42,740 nt of DNA from Eubacteriaceae bacterium (lineage in GTDB: Bacteria > Bacillota > Clostridia > Eubacteriales > Eubacteriaceae): contig JASGLP010000026.1 of assembly GCA_030156895.1 (NCBI GenBank), positions 1-42,740 on the forward strand, read 5' to 3'. The notes beneath the pieces are model-generated. The model saw only the letters and a list, made by a program, of their open reading frames with translations. It did no database searches and was not told the origin of the DNA. Made by a program: the position numbers and the translations under genes. Every line of letters begins with the position of its first letter. The stretch's first letter is position 1. Positions 16,520 to 24,699 of the stretch are shown here, piece by piece.

Positions 16520-17272
16520 GTGTATTATTATATCTGTATTGACGATACCGATAATTTAGAATCAATTGGAACCGGCACCATCGCCGATCAGATCAGGGAT
16601 ATGCTTCTTGATCACGGTTTTCAAACACCATCACTGGTCACCAGGCATCAGCTGTTTATTCACCCTGACATCCCCTATACCTCTCATAACAATTCCATGT
16701 GTTTTACCATTGAGGGCTTGGAAACTGACTGTCATGAGATCATTGCACTTTGTTCTGATCATTTAAAAAAAACCGCCGCTGACGGTTCCGACCCGGGCCT
16801 GTGTATTCTACCCTATTATGAAAGTCAAGACTACTCCAAGCTCATTCATTTCGGAAAAGCCGCAAAAATAAGCATTCTGAATAAAGACGCAGCTTATCTA
16901 TGCGCGAAACAGCATCAGGCTCATTTATCTGAACACGGTGGAACAGGCGACGGTATCATCGGCGCCCTGGCTGGTGTCGGTCTGCGTTTGAGTGGCAGTG
17001 ATGGTGAGATTAAAGCGTCATTAAAAAATTTCCCGATTGGGAATTCGAGCACAGTTACAGCCTTAAAAAAACTTGCTGAAATTGATCTGGTCTTAGATTA
17101 CAACAGTAAAAAACCATTAGCTGACTCTGACACGGTTCATATTAATCAACGAACAAAGACTGTTCTTTACAAAAACAGTTTTGTCCTTTTTGTTCAAGTG
17201 AATGATGCTTTTGAATACACCGTATTGGGAAAATCTCAGATTAGAAAACTGGGGGATTCCTTTTATGAATGA
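16520..17272 (+). CDS. TiaS-like protein lacking the OB and zinc-ribbon domains
   Basis: A 250-residue protein that starts with the signature of archaeal tRNA(Ile2) agmatinylcytidine synthetase (YYICIDDTDNLESIGTGTIA), and later has HLSEHGGTGDGIIGALAGVG, matching the conserved ATP/agmatine segment. Archaeal TiaS is about 420 residues; the C-terminal OB-fold and zinc ribbon for tRNA binding are absent here. Bacteria normally use TilS for this tRNA step, so the substrate is unlikely to be tRNA(Ile2). The start is GTG 16520 with CCGGAGG five bases upstream. It overlaps the next small gene by 8 bases. Fold assignment is good; function is open. Confidence 0.78.
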   Translation: MYYYICIDDTDNLESIGTGTIADQIRDMLLDHGFQTPSLVTRHQLFIHPDIPYTSHNNSMCFTIEGLETDCHEIIALCSDHLKKTAADGSDPGLCILPYYESQDYSKLIHFGKAAKISILNKDAAYLCAKQHQAHLSEHGGTGDGIIGALAGVGLRLSGSDGEIKASLKNFPIGNSSTVTALKKLAEIDLVLDYNSKKPLADSDTVHINQRTKTVLYKNSFVLFVQVNDAFEYTVLGKSQIRKLGDSFYE

Positions 17273-17420
17273 TTTACTATTTTTGCCAGACAATGACTGG
17301 GCAGCAGGCGCGTCAGAAGAAGAATGCATCGCCCAGGAAATCATTTCCTGTTATAATTGTCGATTTCGTCGATTCGTCGAAAATGGAATTGTTTGTACCC
17401 AAAAAGGAGGAAGAAAATGA
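17265..17420 (+). CDS. Small 51-residue CxxC protein
   Basis: Starts at ATG 17265 inside the end of the TiaS-like gene (TTTTATGAATGA) with GGGGGA upstream, and ends in ATGA shared with the next gene. It has an acidic N-terminal half (LPDNDWAAGASEEEC) and a cysteine motif (CYNCRFRRFVENGIVC) that could bind a metal. The double translational coupling argues for a real gene. I do not recognise a family; a zinc-ribbon-like partner of the TiaS-like protein is one guess. Confidence 0.6.
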   Translation: MNDLLFLPDNDWAAGASEEECIAQEIISCYNCRFRRFVENGIVCTQKGGRK

Positions 17421-18100
17421 AAAGAAAAAGTATTTATGTTTTGCTGACTTGTCTTATGACACTATTTATGATGAGTGTAAGTGTCCTGGCCGCTGACGGT
17501 GACGGTTCAGGCGGCGGAGATGGTTCAGGCGGCGGTTCAGCTTCCACAACCACCACCGAAAGCACAAACGATTCGACTAGCACATCTCCTGGTAGTGGTG
17601 ATGGAACGGGCGGTGGCAGTGACGAGCCCCTGACTTAAGTCGCATCAACCCCCGCCAACGGCGCAACTGATGTTTCTCCTGACGCTGCTATCACACTTGA
17701 ATTCAGTAAAAATGTGGCTCATCTGATCGTTCGGGATGCCAATCTTACCGCCGTAACGCTATGGAATGGTGACAGCCAGGTTCCTGCTGAAGTAAGCATG
17801 GCGGATGATCAACTTGAACCCGATCTTCGTAATTTTATGACCATCACACCTGCCTCTGCCTTGGATGAAGGCACAAGCTACACGATTAAAATCGAGCCAA
17901 TTATTACTTCTAAAAGCGGTGATGTGCTTGAAGCACCTCTTGAGTTAAGCTTTACTACCGCTGCTAGCGTAGCTGAAGAAGCCGAAATAATTTCGGCCAG
18001 CCAAAACAACAATTCCGGAAATTCCTTACTGATTATTGCCGGTATTGGTGTCCTTGTCATCGTTGTGGCTGTTCTTTTCTTTAAGCGTAAAAAAGCCTAA
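17417..18100 (+). pseudogene. Cell-surface Ig-like (Big_5/SbsA) protein, interrupted by in-frame TAA
   Basis: One frame runs from ATG 17417 to TAA 18098-18100 but contains TAA at 17636-17638. Before the stop are a signal peptide (LLTCLMTLFMMSVSVLAADG) and a Gly/Ser/Thr-rich linker. After it come a bacterial Ig-like fold (ASTPANGATDVSPDAAITLE near its start, SYTIKIEPIITSKSGDVLEA near its end) and a C-terminal anchor (LLIIAGIGVLVIVVAVLFF with KRKK). The intact protein would be about 227 residues, tethered outside the membrane. It immediately precedes the FecCD permease, so it probably served the same uptake system. The nonsense codon may be mutation or sequencing error. Confidence 0.75.
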
Positions 18101-19000
18101 ATGTCAAGGCGTCGAAAAATTCTAACAATTGCGCTACTAATCATGCTGCCAATTATAATCTTTATTGGCACAATCTGCATTGGTCGCTATACGGTGTCAC
18201 CATCTGAAGTCTTCAGAAGTCTCATCTATGGTATTAGTGGAAACGACAGCAGTCTCTCTACCGAGACCACCGCTGTCGTTCTACAAATACGCCTGCCCCG
18301 ATCTTTTCTGGCAGTCATGGTGGGCGCGTCTCTAGCCGCAAGTGGCGCTGCCTTTCAGGGACTATTTCGAAATCCGCTGGTCTCCAGCGGAATTTTAGGG
18401 GTTTCATCGGGTTCCGGATTTGGGGCCGCATTGGCGATTGTTTTTTTTAACAACGTTCTGTTAACGCCGTTTTTCGCCTTTTTTTTGGTATAGCAGCTGT
18501 CATTCTGAGCTACTTTGCCGGTCGCATCGATGGCACTTCACCGACAATTACCCTGGTGCTTGGCGGGACAATTATTCAGTCCATTTTTTCAGCTCTGATT
18601 TCACTTCTTAAATATATAGCTGATACGGCTACCCAATTGCCCGCTATCACCTTCTGGTTAATGGGCAGTCTGGCATCTACAAAAAGCAGTGATCTTTTTT
18701 TATCCTTAATTCCCATGTCCTTGGGTATGCTGGGACTATTGCTGATTCGTTACCGAATTAATGTTTTGTCCATGGGCGATCGCGAAGCCAAAACACTGGG
18801 TATCGACGTGGGACTAAACAAAGCATTTGTCATCGCCTGTGCAACTTTAGCGACAGCCGGAGCCGTCTGTGTCAGCGGTATTGTCGGATGGATCGGACTG
18901 ATTATCCCACATGTTGGCCGCATCTTCGTCGGCAATGATAATCGCTACCTGCTTCCCGCCAGCATGTCTTTAGGAGCCTGTTTTGTTTTGATCTGCGAGC
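18101..19000 (+). pseudogene. FecCD/BtuC-family ABC permease, frameshifted and C-terminally deleted
   Basis: Membrane permease of an iron-siderophore, heme or cobalamin type importer. The first 130 codons (VLQIRLPRSFLAVMVGASLA; LVSSGILGVSSGSGFGAA) are in one frame. At a run of eight T (18479-18486) the frame breaks, and adding one T restores it as GIAAVILSYFAGRIDG and onward through GIVGWIGLIIPHVGR. The protein then ends prematurely after SMSLGACFVLIC, about 40 residues short of the family end, where the sequence changes to a substrate-binding protein. Both lesions make it non-functional as read. It starts directly at the stop of the Ig-like gene. Confidence 0.8.
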
Positions 19001-19568
19001 AGAACTCTATATTAGAGATATGCAAAATTTATTGTCGCTGGTATCCGAAAGAGTCTCCACTGTCCCTGAAGAACAAAAGGTAAGCATTTATCACTCCGTC
19101 AATGAAGCCGCCAGAACTGATCTAAAGGGTGATATCTGTTCCGAGATTACCACAATTGCGGGAACTGTTAATGTTTCTACAGGGGCTGGCAATTTGTTTA
19201 CGGAAGCAGAGAAAACCATGACCACCTTAGAACAAATCTATCTTTGGAATCCTGATGCCATTATCTGCAATGATATCAACACCAGTCATTATATCCTCAC
19301 TGATTCCAAATGGACAGGTTTAGCAGCTGTAGCCGCTCAACAAGTTTATACGCTACCCGTTGGGGTAACCAGATGGGGACATCCCGGTTCAATTGAGCCA
19401 CATATGGCAGCTTTGTTTATTGCCAAACTTTTTTATCCGGATTTATTTGCCGATATTGACATGACCGAAAAAACCTGGAGCTACTACCAGGAGATGTTTG
19501 GTTTGAATTTATCTGATGACGACCTTGCTTCAATTCTGTCGGGAAATGGTATGCGCATCTCCAAATAG
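18996..19568 (+). pseudogene. C-terminal fragment of a FepB/BtuF-type substrate-binding protein
   Basis: About 190 codons in the frame RAELYIRDMQNLLSLVSERV, then TTLEQIYLWNPDAIICNDIN and GVTRWGHPGSIEPHMAALFI, ending at TAG 19568. These match the C-terminal lobe of periplasmic-binding proteins of the FecB/BtuF class. The N-terminal lobe and signal peptide, and the usual ATPase gene, are missing. It is joined directly to the truncated permease, so a deletion removed the permease end, probably the ATPase gene, and half of this gene. Confidence 0.75.
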
Positions 19569-19653
19569 CTAGACAAATATCGTATTATAAACGAAATATT
19601 ACAAATGCATCCTGAATGTTTAAATCTTTGACATAATTGTGACGAAAGCGTGA

Positions 19654-19682
19654 TTGAAGTCCGCAATCATTTGCGTTATCAT
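19654..19682 (+). promoter_or_regulatory. Probable promoter of the lipoprotein gene
   Basis: TTGAAG, 17 bases and TATCAT stand 29 bases before the ATG at 19711. An alternative -35 (TTGACA at 19628-19633) has no good -10 at standard spacing. Confidence 0.5.
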
Positions 19683-19710
19683 AGTATTAGCTTTGATTGA
19701 GGAGAAATAA

Positions 19711-20424
19711 ATGTTTAAAAAGACCCTATCATTTTTCACAAGCACAATCATGATTCTGTGTTTTATGACCGGTTGTACAAGCTCAGCCCAAGATTACGAT
19801 GAAGCTTACATCTCACTTATCTCGGTTCCCATTGACGCAACCATACCTGATGTATTAACACTGGACAGTATCCTGAGCGTGACCAACCCTGATCCCAATA
19901 ACCCTGAAGCCAACCTACCGGCAGTAACCTTTGCCGTTTTTGGTTATACAAACGAACAGGGTGAAATCGAATACTATGCCTATGGAAAAAAAGAGGCTGT
20001 TATTGATGGCGAGCTTGTTCAAGTCGAGGAAGGCTTTTATCCCATCGGTTTTTTTCGTGACAATAATACCATTTCTGTCACATTAGATATCCCCGCCCAA
20101 AAGATGACCAAATCAAATCCTGGTACTGGCACAGTCACCGCCTATTCTGATGTGCCCCCCTTCGATTTTTATACCGCAACTGAAACACCGGGTCTGTTCA
20201 CATTTGTTGATGCAAATGGCAATACAAACTTCCGTGTTTATGCGACTTTTGACACCGGCGGCAATTTCTATCCGGCCAATGAAGATGGCACCATGATTAC
20301 TGGTGCGCTTCCGATTGTATCGGACTATGAAACCACTCTGCAAAGTGCCGGCACAAATGCGGCTGCGCGTCTGCTTGCGACTCCCATCGCCTGCACTAAC
20401 GTTCAAGTCATCTATAAACTCTAA
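19711..20424 (+). CDS. Putative lipoprotein of unknown function
   Basis: A 237-residue secreted protein. The signal peptide ends in a lipobox (LCFMTGC, lipidated Cys at about residue 22). The mature part is acidic and rich in Asp, Pro and Thr, with no motif I recognise. GAGGAG precedes the ATG. It lies 142 bases after the damaged ABC transporter genes and has its own promoter, but may still be functionally linked to them. A strong bidirectional terminator follows. Confidence 0.65.
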   Translation: MFKKTLSFFTSTIMILCFMTGCTSSAQDYDEAYISLISVPIDATIPDVLTLDSILSVTNPDPNNPEANLPAVTFAVFGYTNEQGEIEYYAYGKKEAVIDGELVQVEEGFYPIGFFRDNNTISVTLDIPAQKMTKSNPGTGTVTAYSDVPPFDFYTATETPGLFTFVDANGNTNFRVYATFDTGGNFYPANEDGTMITGALPIVSDYETTLQSAGTNAAARLLATPIACTNVQVIYKL

Positions 20425-20453
20425 AAAAGCCGGTTATTAACCGGCTTTTTTTA
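20423..20453. terminator. Bidirectional terminator
   Basis: AAAAAAGCCGGTTA and TTAACCGGCTTTTTTT form a perfect stem with A and T tracts on both sides. It serves both the lipoprotein gene (+) and the convergent NUDIX gene (-). Confidence 0.9.
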
Positions 20454-21068
20454 GTCATATACAGGGCGGAAATCCGGATTGTGGTGGGCTTCAAAAAACA
20501 TTTCCAGTTGCTCTCTGGTGATTCGCCCCTGGGATAGAGGAGGAAGATCATCCAAAGAAAAAAATCCACTTTCCAATGTCTCTGTATTCTGCTTAAACTC
20601 CCCTTCAATGAGATCACAAAGCATATGAATTTTATATATGGTATAGGGGCATGGATCACTAATCCATTTGCTGCGATCTAAAATAGCCACTAATTTATTG
20701 GGCTTGACTCTAACCCCCGCTTCCTCAAATGCTTCTTTAATCACATTTTCCTGAGGCGTTCGATTGACATCAGCCCAACCGCCAGGTAAGGCCCATTTTC
20801 CGTCAAGTTTTTCCCGCACTAAAAGGATTCTTTCACCAACGATCACGCCACCACGCACATCAACTTTAGGCGTCAGGTAACCAACCTCCTGCCGGTAATA
20901 ACTTTCAATCACCTCATGGGGGATTTCTGTGTGTTTTTCAATAATTTCACGGGATAATCGTTCTATCTCCCGATACCGATCTAAATCATAGTCATTTTTA
21001 CAATAGGTTAATCCCGCCTGAGAAATTGACTGTAATTCTCTTGCCCATTTTATCCACTGTTTTTCCAT
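20451..21068 (-). CDS. NUDIX hydrolase, ADP-ribose pyrophosphatase-like
   Basis: A 205-residue hydrolase of nucleoside diphosphates linked to another group. After an N-terminal helical domain of about 65 residues (MEKQWIKWARELQSISQAGL) comes the NUDIX fold, with the box GGWADVNRTPQENVIKEAFE followed by EAGV; the usual Arg of REUxEE is Lys. This two-domain form is typical of Firmicute ADP-ribose pyrophosphatases. ATG 21068 is chosen to match the family start. An upstream extension to 21131 in the same frame is possible but looks non-homologous. It is divergent from the superoxide reductase gene. Confidence 0.85.
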   Translation of the reverse strand: MEKQWIKWARELQSISQAGLTYCKNDYDLDRYREIERLSREIIEKHTEIPHEVIESYYRQEVGYLTPKVDVRGGVIVGERILLVREKLDGKWALPGGWADVNRTPQENVIKEAFEEAGVRVKPNKLVAILDRSKWISDPCPYTIYKIHMLCDLIEGEFKQNTETLESGFFSLDDLPPLSQGRITREQLEMFFEAHHNPDFRPVYD

Positions 21069-21254
21069 CTTTAATCGCCAAAGCGCTCCTTTCAGAAATC
21101 TTTTCCAAAGCAAACTTTCAATTCTTAACAATAATGTATTTTTATTTATCTCATCTTATGCTATAATAATCAGGAATTAATCTAATTCAATGTTTAAAAA
21201 GTCATTCATTGGGAATACTTTTTAATAAGAATTATGACTCAGGAGGTCAAATTT

Positions 21255-21641
21255 ATGTGTAATGAACCAAAATTTTTTGTCTGTAAGCATTGTGGTAATT
21301 TTGTTGGCATGATTCACTATTCAGGTGCACAAATGATTTGTTGTGGTGATCCCATGACTGAAGTTGTTGCTAATACAACCGATGCCGCACAAGAAAAACA
21401 TGTGCCGGTCATTACGATAACTGGTAACAATGTCAAAGTTGATGTCGGCAGTGTCGCCCATCCCATGACACCAGAACACCACATTGCCTGGATTTTCCTA
21501 GAAACAGAAAAAGGTATGCAACGCAAGTGCCTGCCTGTAGACGGTGCTCCCACTGCTGAATTTGCTCTGACTGACGGCGATAAAGTAATTGCCGCCTATG
21601 AATATTGTAACCTGCATGGATTATGGAAAGCAACTGTTTAA
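21255..21641 (+). CDS. dfx: Desulfoferrodoxin (superoxide reductase, 2Fe type)
   Basis: A 128-residue enzyme that reduces superoxide to peroxide without making oxygen, typical of anaerobes. Centre I ligands Cys10, Cys13, Cys29 and Cys30 form the desulforedoxin-like FeCys4 site. Centre II ligands His49, His69, His75, Cys118 and His121 form the catalytic Fe(His)4Cys site, and Glu47 of the EKH motif is present. The start follows AGGAGG. A TATAAT at 21162-21167 is a possible -10 in the divergent region. A terminator follows, so it is monocistronic. Electrons likely come from rubredoxin, not encoded here. Confidence 0.97.
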   Translation: MCNEPKFFVCKHCGNFVGMIHYSGAQMICCGDPMTEVVANTTDAAQEKHVPVITITGNNVKVDVGSVAHPMTPEHHIAWIFLETEKGMQRKCLPVDGAPTAEFALTDGDKVIAAYEYCNLHGLWKATV

Positions 21642-21663
21642 TTTAAAATAAAGCTGTTACAAT

Positions 21664-21717
21664 AAAAATCGCATGCGTGTCTTTCATAAAACAGAAGACA
21701 TGACATGCGATTTTTCA
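21664..21717 (+). terminator. Terminator after dfx
   Basis: AAAATCGCATG with TGTCTT pairs with AAGACA and CATGCGATTTTT, interrupted by a small internal loop and ending in five T. The symmetry also allows termination on the minus strand for the lysozyme gene. Confidence 0.8.
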
Positions 21718-21785
21718 ATTAAGCTGAAAGATTGCTTAAATAGCTTGACCGCTAATAAGACTGAAAGCGCTCAGAAAACTTCTTT

Positions 21786-22517
21786 TTAAAAAAATTCATT
21801 CAACAATTCCTGATAAGAGCCATTGTAAAGATTCATATCAATAAAAATCTCATCGCCTTCATAGCCATCCATCATCCCTCGATGACTGAATTGCCAAAAA
21901 GTAAAGGTCTGACCATTTCCTAAAGTTTCTGGCCAGCTGTTATCCAGATCAACAATCCAGAATTTATAATCGGTGTAATCCTGACCTATATACATATTAA
22001 AAATTCTTTGCGTCGTATAAATAATAGGCTTGACACTATAATGCTCTTCCAAAGTCTTCAGCGCCTCATTTAAAATAACCTGTACAGCATCTTTACTTAA
22101 AGGTGTATCATTGTAGTTGCCATATAATTCCAAATCAATAACTGGTGGTAAATTATTGTCAGTTAACTCAACCGTATCAATAAAATGTTGAGCCTGATCT
22201 TCACCTGTTACATCAAAATTTAAAAACAGGTAGGCACCTACCTTTAAATCTGTTTTCTGGCTCTCCGTCCAATTTTTTTCAAATTGACTGTCTGTATAGT
22301 CAGCCCCTTCGGTTGCTTTGATAAATGCAAAATCAATATTCTGGGTTGACAGCATCTGCCAGTCTACGTCTCCCTGATAGGCTGATAAATCGATGCCAAG
22401 CACCTGACTATCATTACTTTTACTTGTACCGAAAAGATTCAGTAAAATTATTGTTAATACAATCAGTATCAGAAAGAAAAAGCTCCCAATTAGAATAATC
22501 AATTTTTTTCGATCCAT
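21786..22517 (-). CDS. GH25 lysozyme (N,O-diacetylmuramidase), membrane anchored
   Basis: A 243-residue cell-wall hydrolase cleaving the muramic acid-glucosamine bond of peptidoglycan. An N-terminal membrane anchor (residues about 5-30) is followed by a single glycoside hydrolase 25 domain, with the catalytic motifs GIDLSAYQGDVDW, FIKATEGADY and PPVIDLELYGN (Asp and Glu of the active site). There is no separate cell-wall-binding domain. It is likely involved in wall remodelling at the membrane surface. Its stop lies about 70 bases from the dfx terminator. Confidence 0.93.
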   Translation of the reverse strand: MDRKKLIILIGSFFFLILIVLTIILLNLFGTSKSNDSQVLGIDLSAYQGDVDWQMLSTQNIDFAFIKATEGADYTDSQFEKNWTESQKTDLKVGAYLFLNFDVTGEDQAQHFIDTVELTDNNLPPVIDLELYGNYNDTPLSKDAVQVILNEALKTLEEHYSVKPIIYTTQRIFNMYIGQDYTDYKFWIVDLDNSWPETLGNGQTFTFWQFSHRGMMDGYEGDEIFIDMNLYNGSYQELLNEFF

Positions 22518-22615
22518 TCAATCCTCCACAATATTTTTTATTTAATAAATTTCTAGCCGAAACAGCTAAAAACAATGTATAATACTCATTAGAAATCTAA
22601 TCACTGAGGTATATA

Positions 22616-23437
22616 ATGAATAATCAGACAACAAACAACAATCTTAATGAAAAACTCAAAACTTTAAAGGAAATTATCGCTGCTCAAGAAAAAGTATGTA
22701 TTGCTTTTTCCGGTGGCGTTGACAGTACACTCTTGTTAAAAGTGGCAACTGACACAGCTGGTGTCGAAGTGCTTCCCATTCTGGCAAATGGCGCGATGAT
22801 GCCACGCTCCGAATTTGAAGAAGCCTTAGAAATTGCACAATCCATGGGTCTTGAAGCCAGAGTTATCGAAGCGAATATCTTTTTAGTCCCACAATTTGCC
22901 AAGAACGGACAAGACCGCTGTTACCACTGTAAAAAGTTTCTTTTTGAACAAATTCAAAAAGCTGCTCTTGATGCCGGATTTTCAACCATCTTGGACGGCT
23001 CCAATTTGGATGATGAGAAAGATTACCGCCCCGGTATTCGAGCCCTTGGCGAGCTGGGCATCCTGAGTCCGCTAAAAATGGCTCAGCTAACCAAAGATGA
23101 CATCCGCAATCTTTCTGCTCATTATCGGCTGAAAACCGCTAAAAAACCGGCGATGGCATGTCTCGCCACACGAATTCCAACAAATTCACCAATCACCCCC
23201 CAGGCTCTCCAAATGGTTGAGGCTGGTGAAGAAATTTTAAAATCATTAGAGCTTAAACAATATCGTTTGCGATTAATTAACAATCTGGGTAAAATCGAAT
23301 GTGTCCCAGAAGATTTTGACACAATTCTTAGAAACCGCAATATTCTAACTACCAAGCTTAAAAAGATTGGTTTTGATTCCGTTGCTCTTGACTTATCCGG
23401 TTATCAGCAAGGAAAAATGAATGTCAACGATATCTAA
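22616..23437 (+). CDS. larE: LarE-type sulfur transferase, three-cysteine form
   Basis: A 273-residue PP-loop ATPase that inserts sulfur into the pyridinium dicarboxylate precursor of the nickel-pincer nucleotide cofactor. The P-loop SGGVDS is at 32-37. Cys102 and Cys105 (RCYHC) and Cys182 (PAMACLATRIP) are all present. In Lactiplantibacillus the last Cys alone is the sacrificial sulfur donor, whereas three-Cys relatives can hold a [4Fe-4S] cluster. LarB, LarC and LarA are not in the window, so either they lie elsewhere or this is a paralogue with another substrate. It ends three bases from the convergent dpaL. Confidence 0.9.
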   Translation: MNNQTTNNNLNEKLKTLKEIIAAQEKVCIAFSGGVDSTLLLKVATDTAGVEVLPILANGAMMPRSEFEEALEIAQSMGLEARVIEANIFLVPQFAKNGQDRCYHCKKFLFEQIQKAALDAGFSTILDGSNLDDEKDYRPGIRALGELGILSPLKMAQLTKDDIRNLSAHYRLKTAKKPAMACLATRIPTNSPITPQALQMVEAGEEILKSLELKQYRLRLINNLGKIECVPEDFDTILRNRNILTTKLKKIGFDSVALDLSGYQQGKMNVNDI

Positions 23438-23440
23438 ATG

Positions 23441-24556
23441 CTAGCACCTTCCTGAAAGAATATCTTTACAATTTTCTTCATCTGTGTAACCTTCTGTACT
23501 GAACAGCAGGACAACAGATTCTGAGTTGAGATTTAACTTTTCCTTAAATGTATGATATTTATTCAAACGCATTATCGTCATTAATAGTCCCAGGCCAACA
23601 GCTCCTGATTCTCCAGATTCAATGACAGAATCCGACCCATCAGGAGCTGCCAGTTTGCGAATACCAATCTTTGTTACCCAATCTGGGCAGGAAAAAAAAG
23701 CTCGAGCATTATTTTTAATCATCGGATATGCCAGCGGATTTGGTTCCAAACAGTTTAATCCCGCCATAATCGTCTCCCCATCACCTGTTGCAATTGATCG
23801 TTTGCCAATTTTTATCGATTCGTAAAAACAGGCGCAAGGCATCGCTTCAACAATCGAAATAAAAGGTATGGGACCATTGATTCGTAAGTTTCCGATTACA
23901 CCAGCCGCCATGGAACCAACGCCCGCCTGCAAGAATACATGACTTGGTTTGCTGTCACCCATCTGTTGATAGGCCTCAGAAACCATTGTTGAATATCCAT
24001 AGGCAATGTTTTGAGGTATCTGATCATAATCCTCAAGGCCGGTATCCTGAACCAGATGATAACCATTATTCTGAGCATAAGCATAGGCAAAACGCACTGT
24101 ATCATCATAATTTCTGTTAGTAACTTCGACATGGGCGTTGCGAAACTTTTTGATGGCCTTAACCCGACACTCTTTGGAACCTTCGGGCATAAAAATATGG
24201 GCTTCACATCCTTGTCGCTGTGCCGCCCAGGCTACTGCTTTGCCATGGTTGCCATCTGTTGCTGTCACAAAAACCGGTTTTTCGCCAGCTTGATTACTCG
24301 ACATAATTTTGTGTATCGCAAATGAAGCGCCTAAAGCCTTAAAGGAATTCAAAGCAAACCTTTTGGATTCATCCTTAATGAAAATATCCTTAACTCCCAA
24401 ATTTCTCGCTAAATGTTTTAAAGATATCAGTGGTGTTGGCTCATATTCTGCAAGGCTTCGATGAAATTTTTCAACTTCTCTGATTTTTCGCTGGGAAAAG
24501 TCTGCTTTTATTTGGTTTTTAATTTCATTTTCGATCATTTGTATTTCCGGATCCAT
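23441..24556 (-). CDS. dpaL: Diaminopropionate ammonia-lyase
   Basis: A PLP enzyme of about 371 residues that cleaves 2,3-diaminopropionate to pyruvate and two ammonia. The PLP lysine is about Lys73 in the SFKALGAS motif, and further family marks are VTATDGNHGKAVAW and FLQAGVGSMAAGV (phosphate-binding glycines) and ESGESGAVGLG. ATG 24556 is preferred; a GTG 12 bases upstream overlaps the GGAAGGTG ribosome site. It is monocistronic here. The role is probably amino-acid catabolism or detoxification. Confidence 0.92.
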   Translation of the reverse strand: MDPEIQMIENEIKNQIKADFSQRKIREVEKFHRSLAEYEPTPLISLKHLARNLGVKDIFIKDESKRFALNSFKALGASFAIHKIMSSNQAGEKPVFVTATDGNHGKAVAWAAQRQGCEAHIFMPEGSKECRVKAIKKFRNAHVEVTNRNYDDTVRFAYAYAQNNGYHLVQDTGLEDYDQIPQNIAYGYSTMVSEAYQQMGDSKPSHVFLQAGVGSMAAGVIGNLRINGPIPFISIVEAMPCACFYESIKIGKRSIATGDGETIMAGLNCLEPNPLAYPMIKNNARAFFSCPDWVTKIGIRKLAAPDGSDSVIESGESGAVGLGLLMTIMRLNKYHTFKEKLNLNSESVVLLFSTEGYTDEENCKDILSGRC

Positions 24557-24647
24557 AAATAAACACACCTTCCGTTTTATAGTCTTAAAGTGATTATATG
24601 CCAGAATCTATAAAATTGCAATGCTCCTGGATCTAACTTTAAAAATG

Positions 24648-24672
24648 AAAAGCCCTGGAAACCAGGGCTAAA
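24648..24672 (-). terminator. Terminator of the pspA-GIDE operon
   Basis: On the minus strand AGCCCTGG, TTT and CCAGGGCT are followed by TTTTCATTTTT. It lies about 30 bases past the GIDE-domain gene. Confidence 0.75.
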
Positions 24673-24699
24673 AAGTTTAGAATATATAATATGTGCTTT

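Noticed and set aside
16520-17272. tRNA(Ile2) agmatinylcytidine synthetase
   Set aside because: The tRNA-binding OB and zinc-ribbon parts are absent and bacteria use TilS, so the functional name is not justified.
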